This document shows, piece by piece, positions 24,301-32,730 of a stretch of DNA of 64,000 bases. The stretch lies in the NCBI RefSeq assembly GCF_011397635.1, contig NC_064755.1, positions 23,263,559 through 23,327,558 of the forward strand, in the 5' to 3' direction. The stretch comes from Epinephelus fuscoguttatus. Its lineage: Eukaryota; Chordata; Actinopteri; Perciformes; Serranidae. Position 1 is the first letter of the stretch, and every line of letters begins with the position of its first letter. Position numbers and translations under genes: made by a program. Below the pieces are notes generated by a model. It was not told the origin of the DNA and ran no database searches. It was given only the letters and a program-made list of their open reading frames with translations.

Positions 24301-27300
24301 GCAAGATCAAACACCGCAAAAGTTAGTAAAGGACGTGTTGAAAACTGCAACCGGAGGTGGTAGGGCGGGACTTCAGCGGGTGGTTCGTACTGCCCAATGA
24401 GAGGCTGATCTTTGCAGCGAACTTCCACCCACTCAGACTAGCAGAAAACAGGCGAATATTCCTCCTCATTCATGTATTTTATTGCCATACTGTATATATG
24501 TGTGTATGTTTAAGTGCACCATAGGAAATGTCTTGATAAAATAAGCACAAGGCATTGCAGAGGGGAATTTTATGAGGGGGAGTTTTCTGTTGTTTAATGC
24601 GAGTGAACAAATACAAAGCTAAAATCAACTTCACCATCTTTACTCAACACTCCTTTTTTGCACAGGCAATTTAGTGACATCCACACAACTGTGGTCTTGA
24701 ATGGTCTTGAAGTAAAATCCCTCATCCTCTTTTTATAAGACTGAGAAAAGACCAAGTTTAAATGTGGTCGAGTCTGAGGCAAGACCTTTAAAAAGCGGTC
24801 TAGAGACTGTGACGCCATTTACACGTACATGGTGATTTTGATAAACGGAGACATCTTCCTTCGTTTGTGCCCTTCGTTTACACGCAAACGGAGATTTCTC
24901 CTCTGAAAATGAGTCTTTCTAAAAACTCCGGCCAGAGTGGAGATTTTGGAAAACTCCGGTTGCGCGTTTGCATGTAAAGTGAGATAAACGGAGTATATAT
25001 ACGCAGCCAACGTCACAGTATGCGCTGGAACTTGTGCCTGTGTCAAAAGTGCGACTTATGTTGCTATGGTGACAATGGATACAGGGAAGGCTTGAGCTTC
25101 TCGTTACACTGCCACCTACAGGTTTGGCATGCTCTTGTGTATATATACACGGGTAAGTGTAAACGAAGATCTTTTTGAAAACGGAGACGGTGAAATGTCC
25201 GTTTATGAAAATAGCCGGCAACGTGTAAACGGCCTCTAAGACTGATCTCAAGCTGGGTTGTAGCTGTATACCATGATATGAAAATTAATGGTTTTGGTAC
25301 GGTGTATAATCACTTGTCTAATGCAACCAGACAGAGAATCTCACCTGCTCGCACGCATCTCCTTTCCTATTTGACGGCCTCTCTGATTTTTTTTACACAT
25401 ACTGTCATTAAAAAATGGTTTCAAGCTTTAAGGGGCTTTTTGCCTTTATTTGAAAGGACGGATTCGGCATGTGGGGTGGACAGAGGGAGGGTGACAAGCA
25501 GCAAAGGGCCATGAGTTGGGACCAAACCTGTGGTCGCTGAGACAAGGACACAGCCTTTCTACATGGGGTACCTGCTTTACCAGGCGAGCCAGTGGGCGGA
25601 CTTCCCCTTTAAGTTTTAATTATAATAAAGCGTTTGCTCAACCAAAAAAACTTCAGTTTTCATTCCTGTAAGCACCACTGTAACTGAAAGTAATATTATG
25701 ATTGTGACATGCTGTGTACCGTGAGATTTTCTGAGATGCTTATCATACCGTGAAAACCTCATATCGTTGCAACCCTAATCTTGTTGGTGGAACAGAGATA
25801 TGAGTTACTGCACCTCATATTAGACACATGCAATCAATGTGAGTGAAAACGTGGCCCATTAATGACTGAACAGAGACAATTTGTGGCAGTGTTTCGCTCT
25901 GAGAGCTGGTCTCAGGATATCCAAACAGGGTCAGTCAGGCTGTAGTGGTAGAAATTCCAGGCTACTGATAAGAAGGTGAGATACACACATCAAGTGTTAC
26001 TCTCACTGATACACACACACACACACCATATACTTACTACACTCTGTGCCGCGCACTGGCTCCGGCAGTCCAGTGCAGGCCCCGGGGCTCTGAGGGATGG
26101 CCACTCTCCACCGAGATCCCGTGCTGTCACACTCTGTGTACTCATAGTAGTAGTCCGTCTGCCAATTGCACACACACAAAAAAACATCTGCATAAGAGAT
26201 CAGTTGCCACGCCAGCCTCGGACCCAAACAATGAGCAAATGTAGGCCAGAAGCAGGTCAGTAAACATCACACCACAAGAGGCCTCCACCCACAGCAGAGC
26301 CCTGAGTCATCTCATTCTGGGTGAGAATGCATCAGAACAGACTAAATGGCTGCATTAACAAGCAGCACTGAAATTAACTTCCATATCCAGCTGCTCCAGG
26401 CTCACAGAACATGACCGCCCGTTACACTGTGTTATCTCCCAAACCACAGCCACTCTTCTGCCCTGGATACACAACATACCATCTCCATCTCCGCGGCGAT
26501 GGGAAGAGGGGGGGGGGGGTTGGTGTATGGCAGCAGGCGTTTTAGCAGCTGCTTGTCACAATTTCAGGATGAACGCTTAGACATTTGATAATAATGGTTT
26601 TAATCTGCGGCCTGGGAGCTTGATGTTCTCGCCTCCACAGAGCTTCTCTCCATCTACAGAGGAGGGTGGCCTCATTTCTGACAGTTTACATAATGTTGCT
26701 CCTTGAGCCAAACCAGACTTTGACACCGCAACACATGCAAGCTGCTGTGTGTGGAGTGATTTTCACTGGTGTCCGCAGGGTCCTGGAGATAGAGCTCAGT
26801 CACAGTGATGATAAAGAGAGGAGAGGGCCAAATGAAGCGTAATTATCTACCAGACTCAGTGGTTTTTTTACATTATTGCTGCAGTGATTTCACACACACT
26901 GAACTTATCCATTGTGAGCTGTGGTCAATCACTGATATGGCACACTTTCAATGCTCATCTCACACCATAATTCAGCATGAGAGTCTCTACTCTTGAATGC
27001 ATTTCATGAGACATCATCCCAGAAAATGTAGCACCACACAGCCCTTCAGCAGTAATCTCTCAGCCAGTGTGAAAACAGAGATTGAGCCAACAATTTATAG
27101 GAATGTTGCTCCTCTATCTCGGGACTGTGTGACTGAGCTGCCAGCCTGGCCCTGAGGAGGTGTTGAGCTGAGCCAGACCACTGGGAAGGAAAGGCCAGTC
27201 CATGCAGGAAACTGATAACAGCCTCAACAGCACTCGAGTGGTGAAGTTCAACACACACTAGGCTGGTCACAGATTCATGTTGTTCTAACTTTGCACAAAC

Positions 27301-27651
27301 AGCCATGATTAAAGATTTGTTCCCACCACCTCCTGCAAATTATGATTTTAAACAGGGTGCCATAATTCGGCCCCGGAGACGTGTCATCAATTTATAATCG
27401 TATTTGATGTGGTTATTCTGGATTACCAAGTCACTGTCAGCGCGCGCAGCCCGATGTGTGCGCTTCTTCTTTTTATTACCAGGCAGTGAGCTCCATAAAC
27501 AGCGCAGGCAGAGAAACAGGATGAAGCCTTATTGATCGGCTGTGGCATCTCTCACCTCGCTACACTGCCGCTGTCCTTTGGCCCCGTCAATCAGCCGGAG
27601 CGTGCAGAGGATGAGAGCGCAATTGGCGACGAACCAAGCCGAGGACCGCAT
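10221..27651 (-). CDS. elapor2: Endosome/lysosome-associated apoptosis and autophagy regulator family member 2 (complete, 22 coding exons)
   Basis: This is a type I membrane glycoprotein of the endosome-lysosome system, formerly KIAA1324L. Minus-strand exons in transcript order: 27651-27556, 26158-26038, 22606-22417, 22338-22191, 20368-20279, 18650-18545, 18463-18311, 17308-17220, 17113-16933, 16820-16692, 15482-15392, 15281-15179, 15090-14953, 12973-12710, 12620-12447, 12341-12155, 11966-11870, 11777-11676, 11577-11451, 11104-10926, 10551-10383, 10289-10221. They total 3003 bases with consistent phases, giving 1000 residues against about 1030 in the human protein as I recall it. Layout: signal peptide 1-25; cysteine-rich TNFR/ephrin-receptor-like modules in exons 2-3, 7-10 and 14; MRH domain about 636-860; transmembrane helix about 897-917; cytoplasmic tail with YSRL (927-930). 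The tail [12 protein letters not shown] and the position beside grm3 favour elapor2 over elapor1. Whether it is an a or b teleost duplicate cannot be told here. Confidence 0.96.
10383..10551 (-). CDS. elapor2: elapor2 exon 21: cytoplasmic tail
   Basis: Residues 922-978. It reads [26 protein letters not shown] and [16 protein letters not shown] at 927-930 fits the YXX-phi adaptor-binding motif expected of a protein cycling to endosomes and lysosomes. The exon starts in phase 2 and ends in phase 0 at donor GTGAGA. Confidence 0.96.
10600..10925 (-). other. elapor2 intron 20: long purine-rich tract
   Basis: On the plus strand, 10640-10920 is almost entirely A/G (GGAAGGAAAG-type), so the transcript strand is a 280-base pyrimidine-rich run just after exon 20. 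It creates long spurious open frames on the minus strand. I see no conserved coding content. Confidence 0.6.
10926..11104 (-). CDS. elapor2: elapor2 exon 20: membrane-proximal segment and transmembrane helix
   Basis: Residues 863-922. It reads [12 protein letters not shown], then [18 protein letters not shown], then the helix [20 protein letters not shown] (897-916), followed by the stop-transfer residues WKKNK. This fixes the topology as type I: lumenal N-terminus and cytosolic C-terminus. Confidence 0.96.
11451..11577 (-). CDS. elapor2: elapor2 exon 19: end of MRH domain
   Basis: Residues 820-862. [18 protein letters not shown] and [15 protein letters not shown] match the family closely. 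E837 (in FLWES) and Y850 (in RDY) are plausible members of the Q-R-E-Y mannose-6-phosphate-binding quartet. That assignment is inferred from motif context. Confidence 0.95.
11676..11777 (-). CDS. elapor2: elapor2 exon 18: MRH domain
   Basis: Residues 786-820. It reads [20 protein letters not shown], then [14 protein letters not shown]798 in C-x-x-G-R-S is the candidate glycan-binding arginine of the MRH fold. Phase 2 in, phase 2 out. Confidence 0.94.
11870..11966 (-). CDS. elapor2: elapor2 exon 17: MRH domain
   Basis: Residues 754-786. It reads [20 protein letters not shown], then [20 protein letters not shown] matches the conserved strand before the SC...GRS motif. Acceptor TTAACAG, donor GTACCT. 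Confidence 0.93.
12155..12341 (-). CDS. elapor2: elapor2 exon 16: MRH domain (tandem acceptor possible)
   Basis: Residues 692-754. It reads [16 protein letters not shown], then [20 protein letters not shown]. The exon start is chosen after ...TTCAAG because it keeps the Gly-Gln pair at the position of the family's EGKK. A second in-frame AG six bases in (start 12335) would delete Gly-Gln. The donor is GTTAGT. Confidence 0.92.
12447..12620 (-). CDS. elapor2: elapor2 exon 15: start of MRH domain
   Basis: Residues 634-691. It reads [31 protein letters not shown] and [10 protein letters not shown]. The block [27 protein letters not shown] is nearly invariant in the family. Phase 0 at both ends. 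Confidence 0.96.
12710..12973 (-). CDS. elapor2: elapor2 exon 14: cysteine-rich module
   Basis: Residues 546-633, the longest coding exon. It reads [20 protein letters not shown], then RACAL, then [22 protein letters not shown] and [13 protein letters not shown]. The spacing of the CxPCPPGxY and CxxCPxxTY units is that of GCC2/GCC3 ephrin-receptor-like repeats. Confidence 0.96.
13100..14950 (-). other. elapor2 intron 13: repeat-containing, no gene
   Basis: The intron includes a T2/Kolobok-type element end at 13865 and dispersed-repeat sequence to about 14300. No splice-flanked conserved peptide was found in the remaining A/T-rich sequence. Confidence 0.6.
13865..14300 (+). mobile_element. 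TTAAAGGRR-ended (T2/Kolobok-like) MITE, one end recognised
   Basis: TTAAAGGAATACTTCACCC begins at 13865. This fits the TTAA target plus AGGRR terminus known for T2-type (Kolobok) elements. Repeat-like sequence follows to about 14300. The opposite terminus was not found, so the right boundary is approximate. Confidence 0.45.
14953..15090 (-). CDS. elapor2: elapor2 exon 13
   Basis: Residues 500-545. It reads [20 protein letters not shown], then [20 protein letters not shown] and TNQPSD. Phase 0 at both ends; donor GTAAGT. Confidence 0.95.
15179..15281 (-). CDS. elapor2: elapor2 exon 12
   Basis: Residues 465-499. It reads [20 protein letters not shown], then [14 protein letters not shown]. This matches the family block GRITFVFETLCSADCVLYFMV. 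Phase 2 in, phase 0 out. Confidence 0.95.
15392..15482 (-). CDS. elapor2: elapor2 exon 11
   Basis: Residues 435-465. It reads [20 protein letters not shown], then [11 protein letters not shown]. [20 protein letters not shown] is a near-invariant family signature. The donor is AA|GTGAGT. Confidence 0.96.
15532..16610 (+). mobile_element. Diverged TTAAAGGRR-type foldback element, interrupted by repeat copy B
   Basis: The left arm at 15532-15655 (CTAAAGGAATGGTTCAACA ... CACTCTCATGTCTGTA ... GCTACAGCCAG) is roughly the inverse complement of the right arm at 16510-16610 (GCTAAG x4 ... CTTCTACAGACAGAGAGTGG ... TCTTCTCATCTTACC). The centre contains the unrelated repeat 15838-16432, implying nested insertion. 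The right arm runs close to elapor2 exon 10, whose exonic edge is at 16692. Confidence 0.5.
15838..16432 (+). mobile_element. Non-autonomous DNA-transposon-like repeat, copy B
   Basis: Same family and orientation as 1141-1810. It begins GGCCCTGACACAGCAAGC, and the reverse complement of its end reads AACACCCAGACACACCAAACC, so the ends are imperfect inverted repeats. There is no coding capacity. Confidence 0.6.
16692..16820 (-). CDS. elapor2: elapor2 exon 10
   Basis: Residues 392-435. It reads [20 protein letters not shown], then [18 protein letters not shown]. The block [29 protein letters not shown] identifies the family. Phase 1 in and out. Confidence 0.96.
16933..17113 (-). CDS. elapor2: elapor2 exon 9: cysteine-rich module
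   Basis: Residues 332-392. It reads [37 protein letters not shown] and [14 protein letters not shown]. This is another CxPCxPGxY cysteine-rich unit. The donor GTACTG is weaker than consensus. Confidence 0.95.
17220..17308 (-). CDS. elapor2: elapor2 exon 8
   Basis: Residues 302-331. It reads [20 protein letters not shown], then [10 protein letters not shown]. The [14 protein letters not shown] block is conserved. Acceptor TTCCAAG, donor GTGAGA. Confidence 0.95.
18271..18304. repeat. (GT)17 microsatellite beside a splice donor
   Basis: It is uninterrupted. On the transcript strand it reads as a CA run that starts seven bases after the exon 7 donor GT (GTAGGAAC then ACAC...). Confidence 0.95.
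18311..18463 (-). CDS. elapor2: elapor2 exon 7: cysteine-rich module
   Basis: Residues 251-302. It reads [20 protein letters not shown], then [17 protein letters not shown] and [27 protein letters not shown] is a family signature. The donor GTAGGA runs straight into a CA repeat. Confidence 0.96.
18545..18650 (-). CDS. elapor2: elapor2 exon 6
   Basis: Residues 216-251. It reads [20 protein letters not shown], then [16 protein letters not shown]. It matches the family block [14 protein letters not shown]. Phase 0 in, phase 1 out. Confidence 0.96.
18744..19536 (+). mobile_element. TTAA-flanked TTAAAGG-type element (T2/Kolobok-like), complete
   Basis: TTAA lies at 18744-18747 and at 19533-19536. 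The left end (AGGTCCAGTACGTAGGATTT) and the inverted right end (AGGGACAGTGTGTGGGATTT) match at most positions over about 25-30 bp. Internal words (TGGACAAACCAAACACTGGCTC) recur at 46.2 and 60.7 kb. There is no transposase. It lies in elapor2 intron 5. Confidence 0.7.
20279..20368 (-). CDS. elapor2: elapor2 exon 5
   Basis: Residues 186-215. It reads [20 protein letters not shown], then [10 protein letters not shown]. It matches the family's [10 protein letters not shown] and KWxKLTxxGEW. Phase 0 at both ends; donor GTAAGT. Confidence 0.96.
20410..22180 (-). other. elapor2 intron 4: no gene seen
   Basis: AT-rich intronic DNA without a recognisable exon, RNA gene or complete mobile element. Confidence 0.5.
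22191..22338 (-). CDS. elapor2: elapor2 exon 4
   Basis: Residues 136-185. It reads [20 protein letters not shown], then [20 protein letters not shown] and DNNLLFEFF. [23 protein letters not shown] is strongly conserved. Phase 2 in, phase 0 out. Confidence 0.96.
22417..22606 (-). CDS. elapor2: elapor2 exon 3: first cysteine-rich module
   Basis: Residues 73-136. It reads [20 protein letters not shown], then [20 protein letters not shown] and [17 protein letters not shown]. FSCxSGExLEM and YSLGSGIxFDxWDxxPAGFS are family signatures. The exon end is placed before GTGTGT so that AG|T gives the Ser of TCNSSSW. Confidence 0.95.
24815..25232. mobile_element. MITE with CCRTTTACACG terminal inverted repeats
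   Basis: CCATTTACACG at 24815-24825 is answered by CGTGTAAACGG at 25222-25232. Subterminal inverted blocks also match (GATAAACGGAGACATCTTC against TTTGAAAACGGAGACGGTG). There is no coding capacity. It lies in elapor2 intron 2; the superfamily is not determined. Confidence 0.6.
25430..25599 (-). mobile_element. tRNA-derived SINE, copy 2 (minus strand)
   Basis: Read on the minus strand it starts CGCCCACTGGCTCGCCTGG (A-box region), continues CCCCATGTAGAAAGGCTGTG, has a GGTTTGGTCCC B-box remnant, and ends near GGCCCTTTGCTGC. Same family as 8471-8650. Confidence 0.6.
26038..26158 (-). CDS. elapor2: elapor2 exon 2
   Basis: Residues 33-73. It reads [20 protein letters not shown], then [20 protein letters not shown]. 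The block [18 protein letters not shown] is near-invariant in ELAPOR proteins. Phase 0 in, phase 1 out; donor GTAAGT. Confidence 0.97.
27556..27651 (-). CDS. elapor2: elapor2 exon 1: start codon and signal peptide
   Basis: ATG at 27651-27649. It reads [20 protein letters not shown], then [12 protein letters not shown]. This is a basic start followed by a hydrophobic core and small residues, with cleavage plausible near residues 25-26. It joins exon 2 in phase 0 ([13 protein letters not shown]). The donor is GTGAGA. The start is chosen because it is the only in-frame Met that gives a signal peptide. Confidence 0.93.
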
Positions 27652-27714
27652 TATGGATCATCCAGGGGGAGAGAAAAAACACAGACCTCGATCCAGGATG
27701 GATGATCGTCTCAT
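27652..27714 (-). promoter_or_regulatory. Upstream open reading frame in the likely elapor2 5' leader
   Basis: A minus-strand ATG at 27714-27712 opens an 18-codon frame that ends at TGA 27660-27658. A second ATG (27661-27659) overlaps that stop and runs out of frame across the main start codon. If the leader includes this sequence, both would lower initiation at the elapor2 start. The transcription start is not defined. Confidence 0.4.
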
Positions 27715-29276
27715 AAACCTGAGTCGGATCGAAGGTTTGCTCGGACACAAATGGACACCTGCTACTGTCGCCTCTCTTCGGCAGATTGTAACCCTCACCA
27801 CCTGCGATTATCCTCAGACTGTGCGCTCCGGGGCTGCCTCATCACAGTCAAGCTGGACAGATCTGAAAAAGCACGTCCTGCTTTGTTTTTCAAAGTAAAA
27901 CTTGCGACGCATGTGTGCGCAAAATATTGGCCACTGGCTTATTTTTCCATGCGTATTTGCTCGAATAATTTCGACTTACATTTTTATATATGTATCTTAC
28001 TTTTCACTGCCCTCATATTCCTTTATATAAAATACATCGTCACATTATTTTGAAGGCAAAATACAACACATGAGGTATTATTCTGTCTGTGCGTGCTGGC
28101 TTGACGCAGCTGTGTGTGTGCGCCTTTAACCACCGGCTCTGACGCTCCTATGACGTAGCTCAGGCAAAAAAAATACTTTGTTATCAAGCAGCTGTGACAA
28201 AACAACAAGAAAATGATGCTCAATATATTGTACAAGCTATATGTATTTAGGTTACATGGAATATTATGAAATTAAGATGTAAAAGCAAACTCCCTCAAAA
28301 CAAACTGACCCATTGAGATCAGTGTTGCAGATTTATTTAGGCTGGTGAGAACAGATATTTTTGAATTGACCAAGCTGCGTTTTGTCCTCATCTTTAAAAA
28401 ACAGCTTGGGTCACAGACGCAGTGTATTGTTCTTATATCCCAGCCATTGCAGTGCACACCACTGACCGCCAGAGGGAGGCCCTGCTCTGCTACCCGTCAT
28501 CATCAGGCCCCACTGCATGATGGATCACTTTGGCTGTTTGTATCTGCCTTTAATAAGTACAATGAGTTTGTATTTTCGTGCCTAAATGAAATGATTCCTT
28601 AGACATAAATGGCTCATTTGTAACTATGGAGTTCTGGCTTAGTGAGCAGAATTATCACATCTGCCAAGTCAAGGACATAAGGCTGTGAAAAAGGGGGCAA
28701 ACTGTAGCTTAGAGGTCAGTGTTATGTCTAATGCTAGAGTGTAAATAAGTGGTTAAAACGAACACAGTGAGGTTCAATAGGGCTACATTAAGTAGGCTAT
28801 AATACATATGGGGTGAAATAAGGCCACACAAGGATTGTGTTGTTGTAAAATACTGTGCAACTATGAATCTTCAGAATATAGGACCAGCTCTGTTAAGACA
28901 TCCTTGATACAATTACACTTATTTCAACCAAGCTTCCCGCACCAATGTACTGTTTACATTAATGTGAATACAACATGGAGGATATTTGAGGCTTAGCCCA
29001 AACCTCTGGGGGATCATCCACTGGCACTAATTGTAATAAACAAGCTTTATTTTGAGGCTTTTTATGGACTCAGGCAACTTATTTACATCAAAAGTACAAA
29101 AAATTCCTAGTGTGGATAAATTAGATTTCATTGTGAACTTAAAAAATGGTTGGGGAGCCACCCAGCACCCTATCACAGGTCTAATTAGTAAGGCTGTAAG
29201 TTAAGTATCACCGGTCTAAACCGTATTCAGGGATCTAGCAGAGTTCCTGTTTACAATTGTCCATTTAAAAAAGATG

Positions 29277-29280
<4 letters not shown>

Positions 29281-29334
<54 letters not shown>
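29281..29334. repeat. (TA)27 microsatellite
   Basis: 54 bases of perfect alternating TA, in the elapor2-fam107b intergenic region. Confidence 0.97.
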
Positions 29335-29335
<1 letters not shown>

Positions 29336-29849
29336 CATTCCAGAAAGTTATCACTCTATATTTGCATTAAATACTTCTGGAACTGTATCCCCTCTAAGTT
29401 TCTAAATAGTTTGTGCAAACTGTATCTCTGTTTACGTTCTGAGACAAAAGAGCTCATGCATATTTCATGCTCACACCCTGGTTCAATTTGTCGAGGTGTG
29501 TTACACTCACAACACAGCGCTGCCTAAATAAGAGAGTATCTCACAGAGACGGAGAACTCTGTGTGTTCATAACAGATTTAGTTTCTTATAATGAGACAGA
29601 GAGGGGAAACACAAACTATAAATATGTTTACATCAGAGCTTATTGAAATACCTCTTCAGAGAATGGAGATTATAACTGAGGTCTGTTACCTACACAATGT
29701 TTACTCTTCAGTAAATGAATACAATAATATGGCCTGCAGACTCTGCATGTAGGTCTGCCTGCCAGAAAAATTAACTGCTTTTGTTAATGCATAAAGATGT
29801 TAATCTATCTTAACATTATCTAAAGTGATTGTTTTTGTGTCACCTAACA

Positions 29850-29941
29850 GCACCACAAATACTACCAGACTGACTCCTGCAACTATCAGCAGCCTTGTAC
29901 ATGGGGCATCTGCTCTATCCACTAAGCCACCGATCCCCCAA
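29850..29941 (-). mobile_element. tRNA-derived SINE, copy 3 (fragment, minus strand)
   Basis: Read on the minus strand: GATCGGTGGCTTAGTGGATA, then GAGCAGATGCCCCATGTACA. This keeps the A-box-like TGGCTTAGTGG and the CCCCATGTA word shared with the copies at 8.5 and 25.5 kb. Confidence 0.5.
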
Positions 29942-32288
29942 ATTTTTTCCACTAAGAAATATTAATATAAACAACACAAGTGCAGATTTGGAGGTTCTAC
30001 ATCTGGATGTGGAAGTTTTTGCTTTTGATTTTACACTTGTTGTCAGTTTATTAGGAACGTTTATTTAAAAAAAACTCATACAGTCAAATACAACAGCCCT
30101 GCAATAAATCATACCTTCATAAACATTATAATGTTCAGTTTTATTTAAAACGTGTTTTCATTTAAATCTTTATGAAGACAATTTTTGTGACACCGACATG
30201 TCAGTTACAACAGCATAATAAAAAAAATAAATAAAAGAATTGAAAAAAAATAAGCGCCAACAAAACAAATACTGATTGGGTAAATACACATTTTTACAGC
30301 CTTAAAGATTAGTGTATCTACTGATTAATATTCCAGTCCAAGGTCTTCTATTTGAGTTTTGTAGAGTCAATTTCCCCAATTTTCTTTCTAGTTGTGCCTC
30401 TTGTAGTCTCAGTGTGTGTTTCACTTTCTCAATTAAAAATATTTCTTCCACAGTTGTTTCTTTAGTGATAGCTTTCTTGCTTGCTACTAGCAACATTTTG
30501 ATTAAATGTCTATCACTACCAATAACACTCTCTTCAGAAAATTTACATAGATAAAGCACCAAACAGCTGTTAGGATCCTTGTAGTCTAGTATGTATTTGA
30601 AACTGTTTTAAAATAGATTTTAGTTCAAATTTGTGGTGAGTTTTTGGAGCTTGCAGTTCGTGGCACTGTTGGATTATATTGTATTAAACTGGGAGGAGTA
30701 TATCAGCTCTTTTTAAAGAGAAAAATCACAGTCTATACCATCAGCCTGCTAACATGCTGCATTAAAGTGTGTCATCACAACCGCTGTCCACGGTGCTGAT
30801 CCTGAGATGACCAGAAGCTATTCACCTGACTTCCCTTTGTTGATACGCCAGCAGGTAGGATTATTTAAAAGTTGTCGGATGCCAGTTTAACTGACCAGAC
30901 AGAATTTGCCCTTTCAGATACAAATTTTGCATTTTAAATATATTCTAATGCAATAAACATTACATTGTGTTTTCCTTATTATTGTAGAACATGTTGTTGG
31001 CTGTGGATGTTTGTTTGCTGATGTTGTTTGGTTTTTGTGGTGGTTTGCAGCATCTTTATATTGCATTGATCAGAAGTAGTGCTCCTAATTTCATTTTATA
31101 CTATGTAATGACCCTATAACCCTATAAAGGTCTGCACTGAAACAGCGTCTGCTCCACTGTACAACCAATAAGATGCTCTGTATACTTGTCGCAACGTATG
31201 CTTGATACTGTGCTCTGAAAGATACACATTCACAGTACCTGGCTGGATAAACTACTGATGCAAGCCTGCTTTATGTGATTGTATGAATATTTAAGCAGCC
31301 GGCACCCAAGGGCAGCTGGGTTTCTCCCATCTCACCCATTCTGTGTGAAGGTCGGCCTCAGTGTCTCTCCTCCTTTCTCTTTCTCATCGGAGGCCTATCG
31401 CTTACGGTGTTTGCCTGTAACTTGAACGCTCATATTCAACCATCTGTAACAATCCGATAACCTTTACACCCTCAGCCGCTGCTCTGTGATCAGATGAGTT
31501 CATTAATTAATAGTAGAGAAGTGTAGGGCAAGTGTATTAGTAACTGACCCAGAATCAGATGGTAACCAGAGTCGCTGTGGCCCAACCCCTGCCTCTAAAG
31601 TCACAACAGACTAGGGACTACCTGGTCATGTAATGAGACACCCTGAACTCACACACACACATGAAAACCCTGAGACCCTCACACACACATGGGTTGTCAG
31701 AGAGGCAGAGAAGGAGAGCAGCCCTCGCCTGAAAAGAGTGGTCAAAGCCACTTTGAAGCAGCCTGGCTGGGAATCTATTTCCTGTGAGAGAAAGAGAGAA
31801 TGATGTGGTGACAGATCGGCCTACTGACCGAGAGATGGCCGACACAGTCTGGACTTTTAAGGTCAGGTCTGGGATAAACTCATGATCCAGTGATGCAGCT
31901 GCTGTTGGACAAGGGGACAACTCATACTGCTGTGACGCAAGAAGACATGACACAGTGGAGGACAGCTATTTAGGATATTCATTGGCATGGATTAGACTGA
32001 ATGTCTACCCTGGATAAAAATGTTTTTATTCCATACGTCACTTCACAAGTGTGGAAACAGTTGGCTTGTTGGTATGTAGTGTATTTGCCTTAATCCCACT
32101 TAAAGGAAATGATGTATATCTGCTGGTTATTGCTCTTACACTGCCCAAGTGTTTGATGATATACAAGAAGCTTCTCCAGACTGCCTCCCTAATATTGCCC
32201 CCCACACCAGAAAACCCCAGATCCACCTGATGTCAGTGCGATTACGTTTCATTTTACTGTTTCTTTCGGTCATTTCTGAATTCCCCAG

Positions 32289-32730
32289 CATGCACGGACT
32301 ACCTTGCTCCTCTCTGGGCCACTGTTTTGGTAATCCATCTGATGTTAACACTGATCCAATACCTGCTCAGGAGCCAAGCAACTCCAGGCAAAGCAGAAAT
32401 AGCCACAGACTTCCAGCATCAGACCCAATTGTATCCCAACCAGAAGCCTTACCATGCAGCCCACAGGAGCAGCAGCACAAACCGTCCCAGAGGACGGTCA
32501 GCTGTATCTCTGAACACTCCACCAGAACCATGAAAGTAAACGGTACCAACTCAAACTCCATCCGCCGCCTGCAGGACACAGATGACGAACCATGCTTTGA
32601 GTCACCTCCGGCCTGCCGTAGCCTCTCCCAGAGCTCAGAGGATGATGAGCTAGAGGTGGAGTTTAGTCCTGAGCTGGAGCTGAATTACCCTCAAATTCCT
32701 AGACCCTCCATTATAATCAGACAACCTAAG
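32289..32730 (+). CDS. fam107b: fam107b long-isoform exon (N-terminal extension)
   Basis: It ends at donor GTATGG (32731) after a complete codon: [19 protein letters not shown]. Most of the exon is low-complexity polar sequence with an acidic stretch ([17 protein letters not shown]). I place the 5' edge after the pyrimidine-rich TTTCTGAATTCCCCAG (ends 32288) with ATG at 32290 (MHGLPCSS...). The frame is also open upstream to another ATG at 32230 (MSVRLRFILLFLSV) if this is instead a first exon. ATG 32530 ([10 protein letters not shown]) is a further in-frame option. Confidence 0.65.

Larger units (their letters stand above)
27715..32288. other. Divergent intergenic region between elapor2 and fam107b
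   Basis: This should hold the elapor2 promoter (minus) and the promoter or leader exon of the long fam107b transcript (plus). A CRE-like TGACGTAG sits at 28151-28158. A TATA-like ATATTTAAG near 31288 precedes GC-richer sequence on the plus strand, and a CAG|GTAGGA donor-like site lies at 30855. None is strong enough to call alone. It also contains a TA microsatellite and a SINE piece. Confidence 0.4.
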
